64,000 bases of DNA. It comes from JAGVPT01 sp963827085 (GTDB taxonomy: Bacteria > Bacteroidota > Ignavibacteria > UBA10030 > UBA8401). Shown piece after piece: positions 1-7,771 of the stretch. Numbering within the stretch: position 1 is the first letter of the stretch; each line of letters begins with the position of its first letter. A program made the translations under genes and the position numbers. The notes under the pieces are model-generated. The model had not been told where the DNA came from. It worked only from the letters and a program-made list of their open reading frames with translations, and ran no database searches. The DNA is taken from positions 372,001 to 436,000 of the forward strand of contig CAWGZY010000003.1 in assembly GCA_963827085.1 (NCBI GenBank). The letters run 5' to 3'.

Positions 1-2
1 GG

Positions 3-806
3 CGTGTCGCACAAAAGACAGAAGAATTGCGGCGGGCGCATGCCAATATGGTCCAGATGGAAAAAATGGTCTCGCTCGGAAAGCTTGCTTCGACCGTCGC
101 CCATGAACTCAACAACCCTCTCGAGGGAGTGCTGACATACGCCAAACTCCTCAAGAAAATGGTGAAAGAAGGAGTGCAAACACCAGAGACGGTAGAAGAA
201 ATTCAAAGCGAACTTTCGATCATTGCGGACGAGACTGCCCGATGCGGAAACATCGTGAAGAACCTGCTTCTCTTTTCCAAACAGAAAGTCGGCGAATTTA
301 TCGAAGCGGATATTCGGACGACGATTGAGCGGTCGCTGAATCTTATCGACCATCATTTGAAGATACATAACATTACCCTGGAAACGGATTTTCAACGAGA
401 ACCCCTGATGCTCTTCTGTGCCCCCCAACAGCTAGAGCAGGCTCTTCTTGCAATTGAGATCAATGCTATCGAAGCGATGCCCGAAGGGGGATCTCTAAAA
501 GTGGAGGCGCATCATTCCGCAGCCGCCGACGCAATCCACATTACTGTCGCCGACACCGGGATAGGGATTCCGGATGATGCCTTGCCGCACATTTTTGAAC
601 CTTTTTTCACGACGAAAGAAAACGGAAAAGGAACGGGACTCGGTCTCGCTGTCGTCTACGGAATCATCGAACGCCACGGCGGAACCATCGATGTCCAATC
701 GAAACTTCATGGGGGAACAACTTTTACACTACTCTTACCCCGCACAGCTACTCAAGTACCGAACAACGCTTCGCCACCTTCACTTACTCTTGACAACAAA
801 CCATGA
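3..806 (+). CDS. Sensor histidine kinase, C-terminal part (5' truncated by window edge)
   Basis: The reading frame is open from the first bases, so the sensory N-terminus lies outside the window. The visible part is a HisKA plus HATPase_c transmitter. The phospho-acceptor His is in HELNNPLEG (codon at 102-104), an N-box-like stretch ends in AIEAMPEGG, and DTGIGIP, the F-box EPFFTTK and GTGLGLAVV form the ATP lid. It should autophosphorylate and pass phosphate to the response regulator that starts four bases before its stop (ATGA overlap). The HELNNP box and the sigma-54 activator partner resemble NtrB/ZraS-type kinases. The signal sensed cannot be judged from here. Confidence 0.9.
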   Translation, partial: RVAQKTEELRRAHANMVQMEKMVSLGKLASTVAHELNNPLEGVLTYAKLLKKMVKEGVQTPETVEEIQSELSIIADETARCGNIVKNLLLFSKQKVGEFIEADIRTTIERSLNLIDHHLKIHNITLETDFQREPLMLFCAPQQLEQALLAIEINAIEAMPEGGSLKVEAHHSAAADAIHITVADTGIGIPDDALPHIFEPFFTTKENGKGTGLGLAVVYGIIERHGGTIDVQSKLHGGTTFTLLLPRTATQVPNNASPPSLTLDNKP

Positions 807-2158
807 ACGACAAATCAATTAAACAGAACAGCCTCCTTATTGTCGACGACGAGCTTGTCGTGCGCGATTCACTTTCCAAGTGGTTCAAGCAGGACGGTTA
901 TCGTGTTGATACGGCAGAGGACGCAAGTCATGCAATTAAAAAAATGAATGATGGCCCGTGGAACGTCATCCTTCTCGACATCAAGATGCCCGGGATGAGC
1001 GGACTTGAATTGCAGAAACGATTGAGGGAAATCGACCCTTCGATCAGCACCATCATGATCACTGCATTCGCTTCGGTAGAAAGCGCGGTGCAGGCCTTAA
1101 AGGAAGGAGCGTTCGATTACGTTACAAAGCCGGTCGACCCCGATCATCTCTCCCATCTCGTCACCAATGCACTTCGTCAAAAGAAACTCGCCGAAGAGAA
1201 CGCCCAATTGCATGAACACATTTCTGAAATGGCACAGGGAGACGAGATCGTCGGCAACAGCCCGCAGATGAAAAAAGTCATCGAACTTGCAAAAACGGTA
1301 GCACAAACCGATACAACAGTGATGATCCGGGGAGAAAGCGGGTCGGGAAAAGAGTTGATCGCTCGCGCTATTCACGTCAACAGCCCGCGGCGGTACTTCC
1401 CAATTATCGCGGTGAACTGCGGCGCCGTGCCGGAGACCCTCCTCGAAAGCGAACTTTTTGGACATGAAAAGGGGGCATTCACCGGCGCGCAGTACCGGCG
1501 CAAAGGGAAATTTGAAATGGCCGACGGCGGGACGATTTTCCTCGATGAAATCGGAACCATATCCCAAAAAATGCAAGTGCAGCTCCTCCGCGTTATCGAG
1601 TCAAAACAATTTACGCGTGTCGGAGGGAACGAAGTCATTCACAGTGATTTCAGAATTATTTGCGCAACCAACCGCGACCTCGAGGAAGCGGTAAAAGAAG
1701 GAACATTTCGCGAAGACCTCTATTACAGGCTCAACGTATTCGCGGTGTTCATTCCACCGATCAGGGAACGAAGGGCCGACATTCCTCTTCTCGTCCAGCA
1801 TTTTCTCAAAAAATATTCCTCCATCATGAACAAGCCGATAAACGAAGTAACGCCCGATACCATGGATCTGCTTGTCCGGTACGATTGGCCGGGCAACGTA
1901 CGAGAATTGGAGAACGTGATCGAGCGCGCAATGGTGCTTGCGAAACCTCCCGCGATTCGACCGGACGACTTGCCGTTCCAACTTGGTGTGAATCATCACG
2001 TGCCGACGGATGACTCGATAGCGTCGGTCGAAAAGGCGCATATCGAAGCAATTCTCGCGAAGTCAGGCTGGAACATTACCCGGTCCGCGGAAATTCTCTC
2101 CATCGACCGGGTAACCCTGTACAATAAAATCGCCAAATACGGCCTTATTAAACCGTAG
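803..2158 (+). CDS. Sigma-54-dependent response regulator, NtrC family
   Basis: This 451-residue protein has three domains. The receiver (about 1-125) has phospho-acceptor Asp59 in VILLDIKMPG and the acidic pair in LLIVDDE. The AAA+ domain (about 150-390) has Walker A GESGSGKE, the sigma-54 contact loop GAFTGA and Walker B IFLDEIG. The C-terminal Fis-type helix-turn-helix ends in RVTLYNKIAKYGL. It is translationally coupled to the upstream kinase, so the two form a two-component system that opens sigma-54 promoters. A good sigma-54 site lies in front of dnaK in this window, but whether this regulator serves it is not known. All motifs needed for activity are intact. Confidence 0.96.
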   Translation: MNDKSIKQNSLLIVDDELVVRDSLSKWFKQDGYRVDTAEDASHAIKKMNDGPWNVILLDIKMPGMSGLELQKRLREIDPSISTIMITAFASVESAVQALKEGAFDYVTKPVDPDHLSHLVTNALRQKKLAEENAQLHEHISEMAQGDEIVGNSPQMKKVIELAKTVAQTDTTVMIRGESGSGKELIARAIHVNSPRRYFPIIAVNCGAVPETLLESELFGHEKGAFTGAQYRRKGKFEMADGGTIFLDEIGTISQKMQVQLLRVIESKQFTRVGGNEVIHSDFRIICATNRDLEEAVKEGTFREDLYYRLNVFAVFIPPIRERRADIPLLVQHFLKKYSSIMNKPINEVTPDTMDLLVRYDWPGNVRELENVIERAMVLAKPPAIRPDDLPFQLGVNHHVPTDDSIASVEKAHIEAILAKSGWNITRSAEILSIDRVTLYNKIAKYGLIKP

Positions 2159-2161
2159 CCC

Positions 2162-2698
2162 ATGCCTTCTATCCTCGTTGTTCCGGTACAGCCATGCGAT
2201 AACGATTCCGTGAGCGCTCTTGTTTCTCCGCTCGAAACCATTTTCCGGTTCCCCGCCTCGATCGATGCCACCGAGGCAATTGACCCTTCGTTTGCGTTCG
2301 ACGTCTATCGCAATCAATTTAATTCCACTGCGCTTATTGCCGCGTTCATTCAGCGATTCAAAGGTTTACGAGGAAAAATTATCGGGGTTACTTCCGTAGA
2401 TTTATTCGTGCCCGTGTTGACATATGTTTTTGGGGAAGCACAACTCGACGGACCGTTTGCAGTCGTATCTGCCCATCGCCTCGATGATACGCTCTATGGG
2501 CTGCCTGCGAATCCGACGCTTCTCCATGAACGGCTCGTCAAGGAAGCTGTCCATGAGCTCGGCCATACCTTCGGCCTTCTTCACTGCCTCGATTATCGGT
2601 GTGTCATGCATAGCTCAACGGCTGTAGAGGAAATTGACCTCAAATCTGAAAATTTTTGCCGATCCTGTGAAGCATTGTTGCAAACGCATGCGTTGTAA
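2162..2698 (+). CDS. amzA: Archaemetzincin-type zinc metallopeptidase
   Basis: 178 residues. The signature HELGHTFGLLHC (131-142) is followed by C147 and Met149 (RCVM) and a second Cys pair FCRSC (166-169). This is the archaemetzincin pattern: three His bind a catalytic zinc and four Cys bind a structural zinc. The family is mostly archaeal with scattered bacterial and eukaryotic members; its physiological substrates are poorly known. No signal peptide is visible, so it is probably cytosolic. It starts three bases after the response regulator stop and is likely cotranscribed with the two-component genes, though a functional link is only inferred from position. Confidence 0.92.
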   Translation: MPSILVVPVQPCDNDSVSALVSPLETIFRFPASIDATEAIDPSFAFDVYRNQFNSTALIAAFIQRFKGLRGKIIGVTSVDLFVPVLTYVFGEAQLDGPFAVVSAHRLDDTLYGLPANPTLLHERLVKEAVHELGHTFGLLHCLDYRCVMHSSTAVEEIDLKSENFCRSCEALLQTHAL

Positions 2699-2702
2699 TA
2701 GG

Positions 2703-2787
2703 TCGCAACCTTGCGAAGGTTTTGTTTGAAAAGTGGTAAATGTTTAGATATTCAAGAATATTGTAAAAAACCTTCGGAAGGTTCTCT
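2703..2787. repeat. Pair of AACCTT-NNN-AAGGTT palindromes in inverted orientation
   Basis: Two 15-bp palindromes, AACCTTGCGAAGGTT (2707-2721) and AACCTTCGGAAGGTT (2769-2783), bracket an AT-rich stretch of about 47 bp. With flanking bases they also form inverted ends of the unit (AACCTTGCGAAGGTTTT against AACCTTCCGAAGGTTTT). It looks like a short REP/MITE-like element. The first palindrome is followed by TTGTTTG and may also terminate transcription after the archaemetzincin gene. Confidence 0.5.
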
Positions 2788-2808
2788 ACGTTTCCCATTC
2801 CGGTTTCG

Positions 2809-2837
2809 TTGACTTTCGGACGATTTTTCGATATTAT
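2809..2837 (+). promoter_or_regulatory. Sigma-70-type promoter for the HIT-icd pair
   Basis: A -35 box TTGACT (2809-2814) and a -10 box TATTAT (2832-2837) are separated by exactly 17 bp. The expected start near 2844 leaves a leader of about 108 bases before the HIT gene. Predicted from sequence only. Confidence 0.6.
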
Positions 2838-2951
2838 TTGCAGCACACCAAATTCTATTTGCCAAATTCTGATTTAAAAAAGAGGCCGCGGCCATGTTCT
2901 TCACTGTCATAGCGGAATTCCATAATTTTACCGGAGAGAGCCGGGCTGACG

Positions 2952-3365
2952 ATGTCGTGCATATTCTGTAAAATTATCGCAAAAGAAATTCCAGCCGAAT
3001 TCCTGTTCGAAAATGATTGTGCGATTGCAATCCTCGACGTCAATCCCATTCATTACGGCCATGCGCTCGTTATCCCGAAGAATCATCATAAAGACTTCCT
3101 GGAAGTGCCCGAGAGTGAACTCCCGGGCATCATGCATGCCGTTCACGTTGTTTCCCGCGCCCTGGTAAAGAGCTTTGATCTTAAAGGGTTCAACTTTTTT
3201 TCGAACAATGGTACCGTTGCGGGCCAATCGATTTTCCATTTTCACATCCATATCACACCGCGCTACGAAGGCGACAATATCCGGTTTGTGCTGCAGCTGA
3301 AGCGGTACGAAGGCGCCGACATGAGCGATGTTGCTTCGAAGATACGCGCAGCCATTCACCAATAA
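2952..3365 (+). CDS. HIT family nucleotide-binding hydrolase (HinT-like)
   Basis: 137 residues, a normal size for the HIT family. The N-terminus CIFCKI carries the Cys pair common in Hint/HinT proteins, and the histidine triad is HFHIH (96-100) followed by ITPRY. HinT-type enzymes cleave purine nucleoside phosphoramidates and similar adducts in the cytosol. The gene lies 21 bp before icd with a clear promoter upstream of both, so the two are probably cotranscribed; a shared role is not evident. Confidence 0.93.
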   Translation: MSCIFCKIIAKEIPAEFLFENDCAIAILDVNPIHYGHALVIPKNHHKDFLEVPESELPGIMHAVHVVSRALVKSFDLKGFNFFSNNGTVAGQSIFHFHIHITPRYEGDNIRFVLQLKRYEGADMSDVASKIRAAIHQ

Positions 3366-3386
3366 CTTTTCATCGAAGGAATTAGT

Positions 3387-4640
3387 ATGCCTCACTATGT
3401 AAAACTCGTTTCCCCATCATCCGGGCACAAGATCAGCGTTACGAATGGAAATCTCACCGTTCCCGATGACCCGATTATTTGTTTTATCGAAGGAGATGGA
3501 ACGGGACCTGACATTTGGCGGGCATCTCAAAAGGTATTTGACGCTGCAATTGCGAAAGCGTACGGCGGCAAAAAGAAGATCAGTTGGTTTGAAGTATACG
3601 CAGGTGAGAAGGCGAACAAAGTGTATGGAGAAAATACCTGGCTTCATGATGACACACTCGAAGCGATCAAGGACTATACGATCGCAATCAAAGGACCTCT
3701 CACGACTCCCGTCGGGAAGGGAATTCGCTCCATTAACGTTACGCTGCGGCAAATGCTCGATCTCTATGTGTGCCTTCGGCCTGTCCAATATTTCACCGGG
3801 GTCCCTTCGCCCGTTAAACATCCGGAGCTCGTCGATATGGTCATCTTTCGGGAAAACACGGAAGATATTTATGCCGGAATTGAATGGAAAGCCGGGACAC
3901 CGGAGGCGCAAAAAGTCATCGAATGGCTTCAGACAGAAATGGGAGTCAAAAAAATACGATTCCCGAAAACTTCAGGCATCGGCATAAAGCCGGTGTCGCA
4001 GGAGGGGACGGAGCGGCTCGTGCGTGCCGCGATAACGTACGCGATCGTTAACAAACGAAAGTCGGTTACGCTTGTCCATAAAGGCAACATCATGAAATTC
4101 ACTGAAGGAGGATTTCGCGATTGGGGCTATGAACTTGCGAAACGCGAATTTTCTAAAGAAGTAGTATCGTGGGAAGAATGCGGCGGCAATCCCCCTGCCG
4201 GAAAAATTGTTATTAAAGATGTCATCGCCGATGCATTTCTGCAGCAGATTCTAACGCGTCCGGCCGAGTATGAAGTGATCGCCACGCTCAACTTGAACGG
4301 CGATTATATTTCCGACGCGCTTGCGGCTCAGGTCGGGGGAATCGGAATCGCTCCCGGCGCAAACATCAACTACCAAAGCGGGTTTGCAGTTTTCGAGGCA
4401 ACTCACGGCACGGCTCCGAAGTATGCTGGCATGGATAAAGTTAATCCCGGGTCTCTTATTCTCAGCGGAGAGATGATGCTGCGCTATGTAGGATGGACCG
4501 AAGCCGCGGATTTGATTTTAAAGGGGCTGAACAAGGCGATACAAATGAAGACTGTGACGTACGACTTTGCGCGGCTCATGGAAGGCGCGAAAGAAGTGAA
4601 GTGTTCCGAGTTTGGCGAAGCGATAGTGAAGAACATGTGA
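3387..4640 (+). CDS. icd: Isocitrate dehydrogenase, NADP-type
   Basis: 417 residues, nearly the same length as the E. coli enzyme (416). It converts isocitrate to 2-oxoglutarate and CO2 in the TCA cycle. Recognisable blocks are IEGDGTGPDIW, the substrate-binding and phosphorylatable serine segment RSINVTLRQ (Ser115 here, Ser113 in E. coli), the cofactor and substrate region MVIFRENTEDIYAG, and ATHGTAPKYAG. The high similarity to the E. coli group suggests NADP use. No icd kinase/phosphatase gene is visible here, so regulation by phosphorylation is open. The 3' side is occupied by a MITE and then the convergent dnaG. Confidence 0.96.
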   Translation: MPHYVKLVSPSSGHKISVTNGNLTVPDDPIICFIEGDGTGPDIWRASQKVFDAAIAKAYGGKKKISWFEVYAGEKANKVYGENTWLHDDTLEAIKDYTIAIKGPLTTPVGKGIRSINVTLRQMLDLYVCLRPVQYFTGVPSPVKHPELVDMVIFRENTEDIYAGIEWKAGTPEAQKVIEWLQTEMGVKKIRFPKTSGIGIKPVSQEGTERLVRAAITYAIVNKRKSVTLVHKGNIMKFTEGGFRDWGYELAKREFSKEVVSWEECGGNPPAGKIVIKDVIADAFLQQILTRPAEYEVIATLNLNGDYISDALAAQVGGIGIAPGANINYQSGFAVFEATHGTAPKYAGMDKVNPGSLILSGEMMLRYVGWTEAADLILKGLNKAIQMKTVTYDFARLMEGAKEVKCSEFGEAIVKNM

Positions 4641-4729
4641 TGGGGGGGCGCACAGAGGTTTCATCGTTTTGCAAAGATAGTATCGCTTCTGAAAATAACC
4701 ATCGTATTTTGAAATTCATATTAATTTTT

Positions 4730-4859
4730 GGTAGTGTTACAGTTTGAAAATCTAGACAAAAAAAGGGCTGTCATACCAGCGAAAGCTGGCATCCAGGACA
4801 AATAAACTGGATTCCGGCTTTCGCCGGAATGACTTTTACTTTGAAAGTGTAACATTATC
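4730..4859. mobile_element. MITE-like element 1 (TIR GGTAGTGTTACAGTTTGAAA), abutting the dnaG stop
   Basis: A 130-bp non-coding element. The left end GGTAGTGTTACAGTTTGAAA matches the reverse complement of the right end (4840-4859) at 16 of 20 bases. It is flanked by TAATTTTT (4722-4729) and TATTTTTT (4860-4867), a 7/8 target duplication. The core (4770-4833) holds two back-to-back palindromes of the GTCAT..CCAG / CTGG..ATGAC type. The ends match the elements at 36362-36490, 36499-36680 and 45953-46076. The last base of the element is also the third base of the dnaG stop codon. Confidence 0.75.
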
Positions 4860-6748
4860 TATTTTTTCGCTTCCGACGGACGTACCAATTGTGCGCCGTC
4901 GATCTCTTTTAGCGACTTGAAAATTTCCTGATGCCGGCGCAGAAACTGAACAGTTTCCTCTCCCTTCAACGATGCGTCCTTCATTCGTCGCTGGTTTTCG
5001 GCAAGTTCTTGTTCCAATACTTTTTTCTTCATCCTCTTGATCGCCCCTTCCGCCCGTTCCGATGTCCTTGTTTCGCTCAAACGGGCCCCGACTTTTTCCC
5101 AGCGTGATCCGAGTTGATACGGAGTGAAGGACAATTCCGAAATAAGTTTCCTGACGGCATCCGTCGACGCCCGCGGCAGAAGCTGATGAACGTCGACCGT
5201 GCCGTTGCTGTCGAATTCATCGATAAGGATTTCCGCGACTTCTTTTGCCTGAGGATGGGAAAATTCTTCTGCGCGAATATACGAAAAAATGAACGGGATC
5301 ATCTCCGTCGGTTCCTCGAGTGCGACAAGAAGCAATTCTTTTTCCTCGACAGGTATTTCCTTCTGCTCTCGTACCGCTGCGGCGTTCTTTGTATCCCTTG
5401 CGGCAGACGCCTCAACTCCACCAACCCGCGGGACCGCAAGAAATCGCTCCGGCACTTTGCGCGTGAATTTTTCCAATTCTGTAATCAACGCCGACTCGTA
5501 GAGCTTATACTTTTCAGCAACGTCTTTAATGAAGAAAGACTGCTTCAGAGGATCCTTGATCTTTGAGATCGTTTGGACGAGAGCCCGGACTGCTTCTGCC
5601 TTCCCCTCCGGCGAATCAAGTTTTCCCTCGCGGCGCAACGTATTCGCTTTGAAATCAACAAAGGTTATAGCTTTTGAGAGTCTCTCCTGAAATCCGTCTG
5701 CGCCGTTCTTTGTAACGAACGAATCGGGATCATCGCCTTCGGGAAGTTCAGCAACACGAACGTCCAAATTATTCTCGAGGATAAGATCGACGCCTCGAAT
5801 CATTGCATTCACTCCCGCAGAATCGGCGTCGTAAACGAAAATAACATTTTTGGTGTACCGGGCGATCAATTGAATCTGTTCAACGGTAAGGGCGGTACCG
5901 CTCGATGCGACAACGTTGCAAATGCCGGATTGAAAAACGGAAAGGAGGTCTGCATACCCTTCGACAAGAACGACAGCGTCCTTCTCTCGAATTGCCTCTT
6001 TTGCCTGGCATAACCCGTACAGCACCTTGCTCTTGTGATAGATGGGTGTTTCGGATGAATTGATATATTTTCCTAACGTGTCGTCATCGTATAATTTTCT
6101 CGCTCCGAACGCAATAACTCTCCCGGTTGTCGAGAAAATTGGAAACATTGCGCGTCCCCGGAATGCGTCGTAATTACCGCCGTCATCGCGCTTACGCGCC
6201 AATCCTACTTTTTCCAGATACTCAGGCTTTATTCCTTCTTCTCCCGCTTGCTTCACCAACGCGTCCCATGCACGGAGAGAATACCCGAGGCCGAACGAAG
6301 TGATCGTCTTATCAGAAAATCCTCTTGATTGAAAATACTTCAGCGCGAACGACCCTTCCTCGGTTTTCATCATATTCCGGTGAAACATTTTCGCGGCGAA
6401 GGAACAGGCAGAGTAGAGCTTTTCCGTTTCGCTCGCGGATTGGATCGATTCCTCCGTCCGAACGATAACGATCCCAGCACGGTCGGCAAGGATCTCGATC
6501 GCTTCAACGTACGTCGCTTTCTCCCATTCCATCACAAATTTTATTACGTCTCCTCCACGGCTGCAGCCGAAACAATAGTACATCCCTTTATCAGGGCTGA
6601 CATTAAAGGACGGTGTTTTTTCGGAATGGAATGGGCACAGGCCGAGGTAGCTTTTTCCACGTTTTTTCAGCTTCACAAATGTACCGATGTATTCGACAAT
6701 GTCGGTCGCTGCGCGGATTTCCTGAATCTTGTCGTCGGGGATTCTCAC
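4859..6748 (-). CDS. dnaG: DNA primase
   Basis: 629 residues with a GTG start. It makes RNA primers for replication. The N-terminal CHC2 zinc domain shows CPFHSEKTPSF and YYCFGCSRGGD; the TOPRIM catalytic core has VVLVEGYADLLS and VIFVYDADSAG; the C-terminal part is the variable DnaB-interacting region. Length is within the usual 580-650. The TAG stop is formed by two bases of a target-site duplication and the last base of a MITE, so the present C-terminus ends exactly at that insertion. No rpsU or rpoD neighbour is present, unlike the classical macromolecular synthesis operon. Confidence 0.97.
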   Translation of the reverse strand: MRIPDDKIQEIRAATDIVEYIGTFVKLKKRGKSYLGLCPFHSEKTPSFNVSPDKGMYYCFGCSRGGDVIKFVMEWEKATYVEAIEILADRAGIVIVRTEESIQSASETEKLYSACSFAAKMFHRNMMKTEEGSFALKYFQSRGFSDKTITSFGLGYSLRAWDALVKQAGEEGIKPEYLEKVGLARKRDDGGNYDAFRGRAMFPIFSTTGRVIAFGARKLYDDDTLGKYINSSETPIYHKSKVLYGLCQAKEAIREKDAVVLVEGYADLLSVFQSGICNVVASSGTALTVEQIQLIARYTKNVIFVYDADSAGVNAMIRGVDLILENNLDVRVAELPEGDDPDSFVTKNGADGFQERLSKAITFVDFKANTLRREGKLDSPEGKAEAVRALVQTISKIKDPLKQSFFIKDVAEKYKLYESALITELEKFTRKVPERFLAVPRVGGVEASAARDTKNAAAVREQKEIPVEEKELLLVALEEPTEMIPFIFSYIRAEEFSHPQAKEVAEILIDEFDSNGTVDVHQLLPRASTDAVRKLISELSFTPYQLGSRWEKVGARLSETRTSERAEGAIKRMKKKVLEQELAENQRRMKDASLKGEETVQFLRRHQEIFKSLKEIDGAQLVRPSEAKK

Positions 6749-6827
6749 GTAAAAAATTTAGCCAAAAGAGAGATGAGAAACAAGGAAGCAGGTGAAAAGA
6801 TGGGACCGCCAAGGCGCCAAGGGGATG

Positions 6828-7000
6828 CAAACGACCACCATCAAAGATGGCGGATTTTGAAAAGAAAAAGCACGTCATTACGCGCTTGAGGCGGAATCCA
6901 GAATCAATCATCGGAACTGGATTCCGGTTCTTCGTCCCGCCTATGCGGGCATAGCCAACTGGACATTATCACCGTCAGAGGCGGTTGGTTTCTGCTTTGC
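6828..7000. repeat. Composite palindromic repeat, copy A
   Basis: About 173 bp closely related to 16784-16976. Order of parts: a hairpin beginning AAACGACCACCATCAAAGAT, the spacer GAAAAGAAAAAGCA, a GTCATTACGCGC..GCGGAATCCAG arm, ACTGGATTCCGGTTCTTCG, and a right-hand hairpin ACCGTCAGAGGCGGT before GGTTTCTGCTT. Compared with copy B it lacks roughly 20 bp around the inner GACTCGACCGGAATGAC segment. It fills most of the gap between dnaG and the membrane protein gene and has no coding potential. Confidence 0.7.
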
Positions 7001-7031
7001 ACCACATCTTCTATGTACCTTGCATCTTATT

Positions 7032-7637
7032 TCATAGCGGCGAATCTTTCTGCCGGTCGGTTTTGAAAACACTATCCGGTTCAGGAGATTTCGATTCTTC
7101 CAAACGCTCTTGTTGATAGAGTTTCGATGAAAGGCTCACTCCCCAGATAATAGCGCCGAGTGCCGCAAATAATCCGGCGAAGAAGAATAAATTCCCCAGC
7201 GGAACACCCCAATCGAGCATATCATGATCGCCGAGAAATGTTGCCCAATCGTGTTTTGTGTGGTGGCCGCCGAGAAGCGGCAAGATCCTCGTCTCGGCAT
7301 CACGGACATAGATGCTGACGTCGACCAGGCTCACGCCGGTGAAAAACGCTGCAACCGGCGCATTGGCAGATTCTTCCCGCCATGCAACAATGAACCATAC
7401 AAACGGAACGAGCACCTGCATGATCGATCCCCCAAGAATGTACAACGTCTCGCCGAAGATCCTGAAAAAGAAGTGTCCTGCCTCGTGGATGTAGAGAATA
7501 ATGAGGTGGGTGAACCATAAAATGGTCGGGAGATGAAACGTTGCCGTCGGTTCATACAGATTGAACGGAAGCAGGCACCAAATGTAAAGAAGAATTGCGT
7601 AGCCAAAAAGCCGTAAAACAAGTCTTTGTCTCGACAT
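7032..7637 (-). CDS. Integral membrane protein with HEAGH motif (M50-like)
   Basis: 201 residues from the ATG; an in-frame GTG 36 bases upstream (7673) is a possible alternative and neither has a clear ribosome binding site. Several hydrophobic segments are visible (about 10-25, 40-62, 65-85 and near 150-175). HEAGH (51-55) lies inside a membrane segment, as in site-2-protease (M50) enzymes, where HExxH binds the catalytic zinc. I do not see a clear second zinc ligand such as NPDG, so peptidase activity is uncertain. It follows the terminator of the aminomutase operon and is probably transcribed separately. Confidence 0.6.
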   Translation of the reverse strand: MSRQRLVLRLFGYAILLYIWCLLPFNLYEPTATFHLPTILWFTHLIILYIHEAGHFFFRIFGETLYILGGSIMQVLVPFVWFIVAWREESANAPVAAFFTGVSLVDVSIYVRDAETRILPLLGGHHTKHDWATFLGDHDMLDWGVPLGNLFFFAGLFAALGAIIWGVSLSSKLYQQERLEESKSPEPDSVFKTDRQKDSPL

Positions 7638-7731
7638 CGGTAGTCTAATGATTTTGTGCAAAAGCGAGTGCACGTGCTCGACCCATCCACGGCATGCGCA
7701 TTGACTCTTCAGTTGCAGGCAGGAGAAGCGC

Positions 7732-7764
7732 CAAAATCAAAAGTCCCGCTCGGGAGGCGGGACT
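7732..7764 (-). terminator. Intrinsic terminator after the aminomutase gene
   Basis: On the minus strand a perfect 8-bp stem, AGTCCCGC / GCGGGACT with a 7-base loop, begins 8 bases after the stop codon and is followed by TTTGATTTT. It closes the peptide/ATP-grasp/GNAT/aminomutase operon. Confidence 0.8.
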
Positions 7765-7771
7765 GTGCACC

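Noticed and set aside
7630..7646. GGTAGTCTAATGATTTT resembling the MITE end
   Set aside because: No matching inverted end or 8-bp duplication could be found within a few hundred bases.
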